A DNA stretch of 64,000 nt from Trogon surrucura (Eukaryota; Chordata; Aves; Trogoniformes; Trogonidae). Below are positions 24,601-43,299 of the stretch, one piece after another. Position 1 is the first letter of the stretch, and the number at the start of each line of letters is the position of its first letter. The DNA lies in assembly GCA_020746105.1 (NCBI GenBank), contig CM036636.1, positions 9,672,001-9,736,000 on the forward strand, read 5' to 3'. The notes beneath the pieces were generated by a model. It did not search any database and was not told the origin of the DNA. It saw only the letters and a program-made list of their open reading frames with translations. The translations under genes were made by a program, and so were the position numbers.

Positions 24601-24904
24601 GCACTGGGCACTTGCTCCCCGAGTCATTAACTTGTTTGAAAAGGATAAGTTTTCCTCAAGGAGTTTGGTTGGGTGGTTCATTTTTGTTCTTCTTTTGGTC
24701 TTTTAAAAATCCTGATTTTTTTGGTTGTTTTTTAAAGATTAACATGGCTCTGCTAATCAAAGGCATTAATTTATTACTCAGCCTGACTTTCACTGCTTTT
24801 TCCAGGCCACTCTGACAGGGCTCGCTCAGGTTCCCAGCAGGCCAGCAGGTGTTGCGGTGGTGTCGCAGTCGCTTCATTCTGGCTCACGAGGAATTTCCCA
24901 GTAA
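553..24904 (+). CDS. CNTRL: Centriolin (CNTRL/CEP110), 5'-partial, 38 coding exons
   Basis: Centriolin is a large coiled-coil protein of the maternal centriole (subdistal appendages) and of the midbody ring, where it helps anchor exocyst and SNARE components for abscission. Seen here: leucine-rich repeats in the first two exons (NLQKLILAGNEIEHIP; DLTSLFLADNPV), then E/K/Q/L-rich heptad sequence over almost all remaining exons, broken by a proline-rich exon at 15267-15577. Exons called by GT-AG (one GC-AG) signals and phase sum to 6454 nt, one base plus 2151 codons including TAA at 24902-24904. About 2150 residues are therefore visible, against about 2325 for the human protein as I remember it; the missing N-terminus lies left of the window. 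Motifs such as ELTRACQKQYELEQELAFYK, YQNDYITSIADP and RRGYWYYVP support orthology. The gene converges on RAB14. One exon expected from mammals near 22.6-23.2 kb is not found, and the 3' end of the exon at 11626 is uncertain. Confidence 0.95.
1293..1479 (+). CDS. CNTRL: CNTRL exon, last LRR and LRR cap
   Basis: Acceptor ttag at 1289-1292, donor gtaaca after 1479. The LRR unit DLTSLFLADNPVVSLPHY is followed by LRALESLDGRPV and DRQEALERF, which resembles an LRR C-terminal cap. Phase 0 in, phase 1 out. Confidence 0.93.
1568..1761 (+). CDS. CNTRL: CNTRL exon, start of the coiled coil
   Basis: Acceptor tttttcag ends at 1567 and donor gtaaga follows 1761. The E/K/L-rich heptads begin here (EEVEKLERELENTVKEMEDL). 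Phase 1 in, phase 0 out, ending KNEL. Confidence 0.93.
1762..3418. other. CNTRL intron of 1.66 kb
   Basis: The intron holds only T-rich and AT-rich sequence. The longest open frame (2485-2835 +) runs through a poly-T stretch and is hydrophobic by composition only. No exon, RNA gene or transposon was recognised. Confidence 0.6.
3419..3538 (+). CDS. CNTRL: CNTRL exon, highly conserved coiled coil
   Basis: Acceptor tttattag ends at 3418, donor gtagta follows 3538. It encodes 40 codons including LTRACQKQYELEQELAFYK and FEPLNYFPSE, close to the mammalian sequence I remember. Phase 0 at both ends. Confidence 0.94.
4396..4609 (+). CDS. CNTRL: CNTRL exon, linker between coils
   Basis: Acceptor tgcag ends at 4395, donor gtaaaa follows 4609. 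It contains SPYIGKARYKRNMF, conserved with the mammalian protein, then an acidic, less structured stretch. Phase 0 in, phase 1 out. Confidence 0.94.
5080..5189 (+). CDS. CNTRL: CNTRL exon, coiled coil
   Basis: The acceptor ctgcag sits behind a T-rich tract at about 5054-5070. The donor is gtctgc after 5189, weaker than its neighbours. It encodes RRLEELQNAIGNAEQQ and joins the next exon in phase 0. Confidence 0.88.
5856..6050 (+). CDS. CNTRL: CNTRL exon, coiled coil
   Basis: Acceptor ctccag ends at 5855, donor gtaagt follows 6050. It encodes 65 codons, ending in SVNPEDPRH. Phase 0 at both ends. It is the last exon before the intron that carries a CpG island. Confidence 0.92.
6640..6970 (+). 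promoter_or_regulatory. CNTRL: Intragenic CpG island, candidate internal CNTRL promoter
   Basis: Within an otherwise AT-rich intron this stretch is abruptly G+C- and CpG-rich, with repeated GGGAGCGGGGCCG-like units at about 6744-6795. No TATA box is seen. It sits directly upstream of a candidate first exon with an ATG at 6899 and a consensus donor at 6968. Promoter activity is inferred from composition and position only. Confidence 0.6.
6899..6967 (+). CDS. CNTRL: Candidate alternative first coding exon of a short CNTRL isoform
   Basis: The ATG at 6899 has a purine at -3 (GAAATGA). It opens 23 codons (MSSSSGVG through KGKA) that end in phase 0 at a consensus donor GCT|gtaagt. The next CNTRL exon (8105) also starts in phase 0, so splicing gives KGKA-AHMKAQKAS with no frame change. 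The product would be about 1786 residues, lacking the LRRs and the first 387 residues visible here. The CpG island, start codon, donor and phase agree, but no transcript evidence is available. It could instead be an untranslated alternative exon. Confidence 0.5.
8105..8258 (+). CDS. CNTRL: CNTRL exon, conserved coiled coil (AHMKAQ)
   Basis: Acceptor acttacag ends at 8104, donor gtaagt follows 8258. It contains LESRLDEMLSRIAKETEEIK, near identical to mammals. Phase 0 in, phase 1 out. It accepts either the upstream LRR-containing transcript or the candidate internal first exon. Confidence 0.95.
8933..9153 (+). CDS. CNTRL: CNTRL exon, coiled coil
   Basis: Acceptor cctgcag ends at 8932, donor gtaagg follows 9153. 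It contains GLQEYLESVK and IVAMDAENMRK, a conserved signature. Phase 1 in, phase 0 out. Confidence 0.95.
9833..10009 (+). CDS. CNTRL: CNTRL exon, coiled coil
   Basis: Acceptor atttcag ends at 9832, donor gtaaga follows 10009. It encodes 59 codons with GDISAYEAELEAQL and DAEANQHKEELE. Phase 0 at both ends. Confidence 0.95.
10235..10369 (+). CDS. CNTRL: CNTRL exon, coiled coil
   Basis: Acceptor tttgtag ends at 10234, donor gtattt follows 10369. It encodes 45 codons with LSALQAELEKERQALENAL. Phase 0 at both ends. A poly-A run lies just inside the following intron. Confidence 0.94.
11040..11185 (+). CDS. CNTRL: CNTRL exon, coiled coil
   Basis: Acceptor ttattag ends at 11039, donor gtgagt follows 11185. 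It encodes GDNNLLKQQLKNLQNQLNH. Phase 0 in, phase 2 out. Confidence 0.94.
11626..11878 (+). CDS. CNTRL: CNTRL exon with uncertain 3' end
   Basis: The acceptor tgtttcag ends at 11625. DVLGKSLANLQKEL and LEEVQEKYRQA match the family. Three GT sites could end the exon: gtatca at 11811, gtaaga at 11832 and gtttca at 11879. The first two leave phase 1, and joining them to the exon at 12742 creates an immediate TAA. Only the weak site after 11878 (CAG|gtttca) keeps the frame; the frame is open to that point and adds about 22 residues after RQA that I cannot align to mammals. An unseen microexon is the alternative. Confidence 0.6.
11879..12741. other. CNTRL intron of 0.86 kb
   Basis: The intron is AT-rich with a T tract at about 12380-12393. 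I searched it by eye for a microexon that would restore frame from the two stronger upstream donors and found none convincing. Confidence 0.5.
12742..12921 (+). CDS. CNTRL: CNTRL exon, coiled coil
   Basis: Acceptor cacttacag ends at 12741, donor gtagga follows 12921. It contains IKSMEEIQGLADQQLQEADE, a strongly conserved block. 60 codons, phase 0 at both ends. Confidence 0.95.
13206..13385 (+). CDS. CNTRL: CNTRL exon, coiled coil
   Basis: Acceptor gatttcag ends at 13205, donor gtaagt follows 13385. It encodes 60 codons, including LKALHGTVLRINQERAE. Phase 0 at both ends. Confidence 0.95.
13535..13651 (+). CDS. CNTRL: CNTRL exon, coiled coil
   Basis: Acceptor attttag ends at 13534, donor gtaagt follows 13651. 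It encodes 39 codons with AARAARDLARAEAEIELLQQ. Phase 0 at both ends. Confidence 0.95.
14064..14208 (+). CDS. CNTRL: CNTRL exon, coiled coil
   Basis: Acceptor ttaaacag ends at 14063, donor gtgagt follows 14208. It encodes FQREMEKVDEKM and MEQQKAEIDRLRWLLDNIE. Phase 0 in, phase 1 out. Confidence 0.94.
14394..14533 (+). CDS. CNTRL: CNTRL exon, coil end and RRGYWYY motif
   Basis: Acceptor atttacag ends at 14393, donor gtcaga follows 14533. It contains SYQNDYITSIADPLKRRGYW, one of the most recognisable centriolin signatures. The coil ends here. Phase 1 in, phase 0 out. Confidence 0.95.
15002..15179 (+). CDS. CNTRL: CNTRL exon, disordered linker
   Basis: Acceptor ttccttag ends at 15001, donor gtaagt follows 15179. 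It encodes STKDSGV and CWVYSPVRNRL, conserved anchors in an otherwise divergent Ser/Pro/Gly linker. A near copy of the donor region lies 20 nt downstream (donor at 15200) and would shift the frame. Phase 0 in, phase 1 out. Confidence 0.9.
15267..15577 (+). CDS. CNTRL: CNTRL proline-rich exon
   Basis: Acceptor aataaag ends at 15266, donor gtgaga follows 15577. It encodes about 103 codons, including EDPPFVPPAGTVIYTVLPDG and repeated (V/I)YGPPPA units, closing with GVLHCNVPEHH. It is much richer in G+C than neighbouring exons, mainly from proline and alanine codons. Phase 1 in, phase 0 out. Confidence 0.95.
15681..15867 (+). mobile_element. tRNA-derived SINE with CR1-type LINE tail (TguSINE1-like)
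   Basis: The 5' part resembles a tRNA gene, closest to tRNA-Ile in my reading: A box TAGCTCAGTGG at 15687-15697 and perfect B box GGTTCGATTCC at 15733-15743, with a recognisable anticodon stem at about 15709-15725. From about 15775 it becomes a CR1 3' end (AAGGTCCCTTCC, then ATTCTATGATTCTGTGATT). The anticodon loop is altered and the acceptor stem is poor, so this is not a functional tRNA gene. It lies in the intron after the proline-rich exon. SINE family assignment is from memory. Confidence 0.85.
16077..16285 (+). CDS. CNTRL: CNTRL exon, second coiled-coil region begins
   Basis: Acceptor gtatgtag ends at 16076, donor gtaaga follows 16285. It encodes ESEVSRLEDTVYYLKSRKYK and a basic end KRNKRK. 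Phase 0 in, phase 2 out. Confidence 0.94.
16487..16679 (+). CDS. CNTRL: CNTRL exon, coiled coil
   Basis: Acceptor ccttttag ends at 16486, donor gtaagt follows 16679. It contains SLKHHEDIAAEIECLEKTLL and RRAELREADRLL, highly conserved. Phase 2 in, phase 0 out. Confidence 0.95.
17049..17179 (+). CDS. CNTRL: CNTRL exon, coiled coil
   Basis: Acceptor gctctag ends at 17048, donor gtacac follows 17179. It encodes ETEAKELERRAQDVATKLVK. Phase 0 in, phase 2 out. Confidence 0.93.
17315..17455 (+). CDS. CNTRL: CNTRL exon, coiled coil
   Basis: Acceptor tttttcag ends at 17314, donor gtacgt follows 17455. It encodes QEGILKEINQMVAARNSEFQ. Phase 2 at both ends. Confidence 0.93.
17575..17701 (+). CDS. CNTRL: CNTRL exon with a GC donor
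   Basis: The acceptor gctgtcag ends at 17574. The exon encodes LQKLQGDIQVAEGNEQ and ends LKDQ at GATCAG|gcaagg, a GC donor. The next exon starts ITAQQQEL in phase 0. I found no GT nearby that keeps both the protein match and the frame. Phase 2 in, phase 0 out. Confidence 0.88.
18179..18343 (+). CDS. CNTRL: CNTRL exon, coiled coil
   Basis: Acceptor cactgtag ends at 18178, donor gtaact follows 18343. It encodes 55 codons beginning ITAQQQELSCLEQQ. It follows the GC-AG intron. Phase 0 at both ends. Confidence 0.92.
19112..19271 (+). CDS. CNTRL: CNTRL exon, coiled coil
   Basis: Acceptor ttccacag ends at 19111, donor gtatgt follows 19271. It encodes LLLEELNAERKDLDVQINEK. Phase 0 in, phase 1 out. 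Confidence 0.94.
19649..19764 (+). CDS. CNTRL: CNTRL exon, coiled coil
   Basis: Acceptor cttgctag ends at 19648, donor gtaagt follows 19764. It contains LENNELQGLKLQHDQKVNEL, very close to mammals. Phase 1 in, phase 0 out. Confidence 0.95.
20054..20271 (+). CDS. CNTRL: CNTRL exon, coiled coil
   Basis: Acceptor ttttgcag ends at 20053, donor gtgggg follows 20271 inside a G run, weaker than average. It encodes EKLKLENIQRLFQCQQGEVD. Phase 0 in, phase 2 out. Confidence 0.92.
20689..20846 (+). CDS. CNTRL: CNTRL exon, coiled coil
   Basis: Acceptor attttacag ends at 20688, donor gtaaag follows 20846. It encodes MELDVKNLQREVDQLNKQKK. Phase 2 in, phase 1 out. Confidence 0.93.
21083..21156 (+). CDS. 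CNTRL: CNTRL exon, short coiled coil
   Basis: Acceptor ttttctag ends at 21082, donor gtcagt follows 21156. It is only 74 nt, encoding KKEELEMLKGELNDSRQQLQ. Phase 1 in, phase 0 out. Confidence 0.92.
21488..21676 (+). CDS. CNTRL: CNTRL exon, coiled coil
   Basis: Acceptor gttgcag ends at 21487, donor gtaagg follows 21676. It encodes 63 codons, including NQLQQLQKEIEEKETELAKQ. Phase 0 at both ends. Confidence 0.93.
21814..22039 (+). CDS. CNTRL: CNTRL exon, coiled coil
   Basis: Acceptor tttggcag ends at 21813, donor gtaaga follows 22039. It encodes ILHRLKQNSEHEGKKLEE. Phase 0 in, phase 1 out. Confidence 0.92.
22355..22557 (+). CDS. CNTRL: CNTRL exon, coiled coil
   Basis: Acceptor ttacag ends at 22354, donor gtaagt follows 22557. 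It encodes ERRKAKHQISRLKEAMKMQR. Phase 1 in, phase 0 out. The exon expected next by comparison with mammals is not recognisable. Confidence 0.93.
22558..23269 (+). pseudogene. CNTRL: CNTRL intron with possible remnant of a lost exon
   Basis: Mammalian centriolin, as I remember it, has about 50 more residues between LKEALK... and the DLERRQ block. Here a good acceptor (tttttattgtag) ends at 22626 and is followed by codons reading EEQSNALIL, then TGA at 22654-22656. This start resembles the expected exon, but the rest is not coding in that frame. The flanking exons are both phase 0, so skipping it keeps the frame. Exon decay, a local assembly error, or unrelated sequence are all possible. Confidence 0.4.
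23270..23548 (+). CDS. CNTRL: CNTRL exon, end of coil and acidic/serine-rich linker
   Basis: Acceptor gttgccag ends at 23269, donor gtaaca follows 23548. It encodes VKAQEDLEKRQREMENAATL, then a Ser/Glu-rich divergent stretch, then EEKLNFSKVFLM, which matches the conserved family block. 93 codons, phase 0 at both ends. Confidence 0.93.
23659..23721 (+). CDS. CNTRL: CNTRL short exon, DEQWRGEALREKL
   Basis: Acceptor cccaaag ends at 23658, donor gtggct follows 23721. It is 63 nt encoding DEQWRGEALREKLQHHEDRL, near identical to mammals. Phase 0 at both ends. Confidence 0.94.
24283..24486 (+). CDS. CNTRL: CNTRL exon, C-terminal conserved block
   Basis: Acceptor tttatttag ends at 24282, donor gtactg follows 24486. 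It contains AQLRQCMSKQVEVLIRGKQQ and TEGTLHSLKRQVDALDDLV, conserved in the family, then a Ser-rich stretch. 68 codons, phase 0 at both ends. Confidence 0.95.
24806..24904 (+). CDS. CNTRL: CNTRL last coding exon
   Basis: Acceptor tttttccag ends at 24805. It encodes 32 residues starting ATLTGLAQVPSRPAG and a TAA stop at 24902-24904. The tail is not alignable to mammals from memory, but the frame, acceptor and position support it. Confidence 0.85.
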   Translation, partial: ATLTGLAQVPSRPAGVAVVSQSLHSGSRGISQ

Positions 24905-25790
24905 AGGCCAGAGGTGAGATGTGACACTGTCAGCACAGCTGGAACTTCACTGGGTCAGGAGGGGCCTGAAGGCTGAGGCTCACGGGTTGCAGGTGGTGGT
25001 AGCCCAGGGGCAGGTGTCGCTTCTCAGACCCCAGTGTTCCTTTCCTGGAGTTGGGGGCCTGGTACTTGATGCTGGTTTGGCCCTTAGACATGTATTTTCA
25101 AACAAACTGTGGATGAGAGCTGCTTGTCAAGTCTTGCATGACACGGAGGAATTACTGCTGTTTGGACCAGCTTAAATGTTAAGCTACTGCCATCCTTCAT
25201 CTTGCAGTTACACTTCACTGGTTTTAATAGATGCGCCCAGGCTCTAGCTCCCGGTTGAGAACACCTCACGTCAAGAGCTGCTGTGTGTTAGCAGGAAAGC
25301 TCTCCAGCACAGCTGCTCCCAGGGAGCTGCCTGCCAGCACCAGAGAGCCCGGGGGGATCTACAGGGCTTTCCCTGCCCCCTGGCTGTGCCGCAGCCAGAC
25401 CAGACCCCCGATGGAACCATCCCTCCTGGCGGGCAGAACCACTCCTCAGGCAGTGCCAGTTACCACCATCAAAGGCTTCTACCTCAGTGCTCCACAAGCC
25501 TCTCCTCCAAGGCATTTCCCACTGCTCTGAAAGAGCTGGCTGCAGGGCCACTCCCTACTGTGAAGTTTTTGTACGACTGAATAACTGAGCTTTATGTATA
25601 TAAGTTTTTTTAAAAAAAACTATTTTAAATGTGCCCAAAACACCTATTTAAGTGTTTGTCAGTTTCCACTTTAAAGAAAACTTGTAACAAGGACAGATTT
25701 GTCCATTTACCTGTTGTCAAATGCATGGATGTTTTAAACACATTTATTTTTGAATACTTTTGTTAAAATAAAGTTCAGTGATGGCTGGTT
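24905..25790 (+). other. CNTRL: CNTRL 3' UTR
   Basis: Roughly 0.9 kb from the stop codon to an AATAAA followed by a GT-rich downstream element (tggttgctttt and beyond). The cleavage point is estimated from signal spacing. No other feature was recognised. Confidence 0.75.
25767..25772 (+). terminator. CNTRL: CNTRL poly(A) signal AATAAA
   Basis: A canonical hexamer sits 0.86 kb after the stop codon, with a T/GT-rich stretch from about 25788 to 25833 as expected of a downstream element. Confidence 0.8.
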
Positions 25791-26690
25791 GCTTTTAGCT
25801 ATGCCTGGTTGGTCGTATTTTGTTGTTTTTTTATTTGAAGTTGCTCTCAAGGACACCTACACTTGCAGTCAGGGCTGAGGACAGCAATGTGCTCTGAGCC
25901 CTGGGGCTCCCCTTTGCACAAAGTGCAAGTTAGGTGGTAGCAGCTCTCCGGTCCTTGTCACTGTCACCAGGACTGCCTGTGAGCAGGCAGCTGCCCGCTT
26001 TTCCCGAAGCACGTGGCTGTAGGTAACATATCTATAACCAAGTTATACACAACCTCCTCTTAAAACACTTTGTAAATGCTTTGGACAGCAAAACAAGGCA
26101 CCATGAAAGCTAGGACTCCCTCTCCTCAGAACCATCTCATCCCCCCCAGGCAGGAATCTTACACATTGGGACTCTCCCAGCGTTCTCGATCCTTTCCCTC
26201 TCACCAGACACTAAAACCACTCTCAGTGTTGCTCTGTCATGCACATTATTAACACAAGCATTTTCTATGCATCAAGTGTCACACCTCTGTCACAGGGCAC
26301 GGGCTGTAAACAAGAGCCAGCTTGAGCCGTGCGCCCTGGATGCAGCACTGACCTGTTCCACCCTCGGGAAGTTCTGGGCTCTAGGAGAACCTGGCAGACT
26401 CCGCCCGGGAACAGCCTGGGAGGTGAAGTCCATTGTAAGGTTAAACACAAGCAGTTACAGCACAAATATCATCCCTACACTAACTTCTTCCATAACCTGG
26501 GGTCAGGCTCACATCCCTCTTCCAACAGCTTAATTCGAGACCCTTTTCTGAGGAGCCAAGGCCTGCCTGCAGGCCAGCGGCAGCGCCTGCCCAGCAGCTT
26601 CTGCCTCACGCAGCAGCAGCCCCGGTAAAACGCTCCCAGGACCCAGCCCCAGGGAAGTCACACGAAGCAGAAGACACGAGTCACTGCAGT
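25791..26690. other. Intergenic gap between converging CNTRL and RAB14 3' ends
   Basis: About 0.9 kb of moderately GC-rich unique sequence. No gene, RNA or repeat was recognised. Transcription from both sides is directed into it. Confidence 0.65.
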
Positions 26691-26708
26691 TTATCTAGAT
26701 ACAGGTAC

Positions 26709-26714
26709 TTTATT
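26709..26714 (-). terminator. RAB14: RAB14 distal poly(A) signal
   Basis: TTTATT on the plus strand is AATAAA in RAB14 orientation, the last hexamer before the intergenic gap. Confidence 0.7.
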
Positions 26715-28401
26715 TACAAATATTTAGATTAATAGCATTGTTACATCAAATGAGGAGTACAGCAGTCCAAACATCCTTTCTGTGACAGAAACAATAAGAC
26801 CTACTGTAACTTACTCTGGGAGTACAGGTATTGCACCTCAACAAGCTGTAGTCATTAGAACACGTACTTCATGTCAGCAGCAGGTCGTGGTCCCTGGGCA
26901 AACCCTTTGTGGTGCAACCTCGGTTTAAGCAGGGTGCATTAGCTGTAGATCTTGAACATACCCATCTACTTAAGAGTATTAGTTAAAAAAAAAAAAAAGG
27001 ACTAACCAGACAAAACAAAGGGACAGTGCACACCAAATCCTATTGTCTGCACATTCCAGTTTTGGCTTTTATTTAACATTGACTGTACAATACTCTGGTA
27101 CCACTGGTTACTTACATTGTATAGTTTTAGTGTCTAGAGAGGGATTTTTAAGACTACTTTGTATTTTCAACACTGCAGTGAGACCTTTGATCACGGTGAA
27201 GCACTTACCCACTTCCATTTTTAAACCACATGTGACGTTTTCCCAGTGAAGCTTCATGTGAGGTACAGCAGAGTACTGCACGCAGAGCCACACGTCCCAC
27301 CACAGCAAACCCCACGCTCAGAACCTCCCCTTTGCACAAGCGTGACAGGCTGCGTCACCCCATGAAGGGTGCGCTCGAAAGCTTACTGAAAAAGCCCAAG
27401 TCTTAAAAGAAACCCTCACACGGGACTGTTAAAACAAATACAACAGCAGTTAAAAATCCCCAGAGAGCACACGCGTTGTTCCGACCGTCCAGTTCGGCCT
27501 CTGACCATTCCAAAAAGTTAAAGGTATAAAAGCGTAAGATGTGCGAGAGCACCAGCCTCCGTGCGCGATGCAAGGCGGGTGATGAAGCCCAATAATGCGA
27601 AACGCTTACCGAAGGGAAAAGCGGGTTAGCACACTGCTGACTGCACAGAACGGGATTAATAAAAGGGCATAGGTATATACCACAGTGCAAAGATGAAAGA
27701 CAGATTCCACTAGTGTTAACTTCTGCGTCGGGATTCGAGTCCCCCCAGCACAGCCGCCACTGCTGACACCACGGAGTTAAGCCTGTGTTAGTGAACTGCA
27801 GTCACATCCACCTCTGTACTAACGGGGCAACGTGGTCACATATAGGTCAGACTGTACAAACTGGTATTTTCTTATATACTGTTCTAATGCCAGTAATCAT
27901 TTTCTTCATTAAAATCATATACACAGGATGTATTTAACTGTTAGCTCAGTTCCTTCAAATTTTATACATATTTACGTTCTGTTAACAAATGCAAAGGATA
28001 AAAGTGGCAAAGAAACGATGTAAAGCTATGAGCACGAGAATGAAACGGATCGTTTCCCTGTGCGAGTTGTACGCTCCCGCGCCAGCCCACCCCGACCCCC
28101 CAATACACACACCACAGGGAATTCTTTCAACAAAAGCACATTGTTACAGAGCCCCTCGCTACCGTCGGAAGTCATTTCACAGCAAAAACTTATCCTTTCA
28201 CTATGGACAGCTCTAAACAGTTAGAGGTGGGGAAGAAAGGCCAAAGAACCATAAAATTAAACCGTACAAGACAAAGCCCTGCGAAAGTGTAAAATCATGA
28301 GTCCAGCATCAGTGCTCAGTTTAAATTATGTATCGGTGACACTATCACAAGGACAATCAAGGAAAAAAAAAAAACTTCTAGATTTACCATGCAGGAGAGG
28401 T

Positions 28402-28407
28402 TTTATT
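28402..28407 (-). terminator. RAB14: RAB14 proximal poly(A) signal candidate
   Basis: A minus-strand AATAAA about 190 nt after the stop codon would give a very short 3' UTR. It is unproven and inferred from the hexamer alone. Confidence 0.35.
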
Positions 28408-28592
28408 ACTCTACTTGCCTTTGATAACCTGATTACATCTAAAGTTGTTTAGCAGTTTAGTACTGTGTTAAACTTGTCTCAGAGTTTTAATTAAACCCAA
28501 TAAGATGTACAGAAGACAGGGAAGCGGTCAAAAGCACCGCTTCCAACAGACAGAGGCGAAAGGTCAGAAATGGAGCCATGAAACAGAGGTCA

Positions 28593-42800
<14,208 letters not shown>

Positions 42801-42966
42801 TGCGCCCCCATCACCCCCCCCCTTATCCAAGATGGCGGCGCGCCTCGCACGGGGTTTCCCCTCCCACTCTCGACGGGCGCCGGGGCTGCACAAAGGTGGG
42901 CGCGAGAGGCCGCCACGGGAACCAATCGCGGGAGGCCGCGCGCCGGAGCCGCCCCGCCTCCCTGCC

Positions 42967-42991
42967 GGCGGGCGGGGCGGGGCGGGGCGGG
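42967..42991 (+). promoter_or_regulatory. G-quadruplex-prone GC-box array
   Basis: Five consecutive runs of three or four G separated by single C lie just upstream of the inferred RAB14 start. They are overlapping Sp1/KLF-type GC boxes and also fit the G-quadruplex pattern. Function is inferred. Confidence 0.6.
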
Positions 42992-43024
42992 TCCGGGAGG
43001 GGCCGGGCCGGGAGGGGCGGGCGC

Positions 43025-43064
43025 GCGACGGGAGGGGAGGGCACGCGACGGGAGGGGAGGGTGC
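43025..43064. repeat. 20-bp GC-rich tandem duplication
   Basis: The unit starting GCGACGGGAGGGGAGGG (43025-43044) is repeated at 43045-43064 with only the last three positions varying, inside the RAB14 CpG island. Confidence 0.8.
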
Positions 43065-43299
43065 GCGGGTGCGCGCGCCGAGGGGCCGGCGGGAAAGCGG
43101 TGGGGCGGGCAGGGCGCGCGGCCCCTCAGGCGGCGCCTTCTCGGCTCCCTCAGGGCGGCTGCGGCCCGCAGCGCCCGGCCCTTCCCGGCCCTTCCCGGCC
43201 CGTGGTGGGCAGGGTACGCGAGTGAAGGCGTTAGCAGTGAGGGCAGACGCCTGCTTTCCCAGCTTCCCGTGGAGATCGAGCGAAGTGATCGGGCCTTGA

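Larger units (their letters stand above)
26690..28592 (-). other. RAB14: RAB14 3' UTR
   Basis: About 1.9 kb from the TAG to a minus-strand AATAAA at 26714-26709. Two further minus-strand AATAAA hexamers, at 28407-28402 and 27073-27068, could give shorter 3' ends. AT-rich blocks near 27900-28000 and 28370-28500 are typical of a regulated UTR, but no specific site was identified. Confidence 0.75.
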
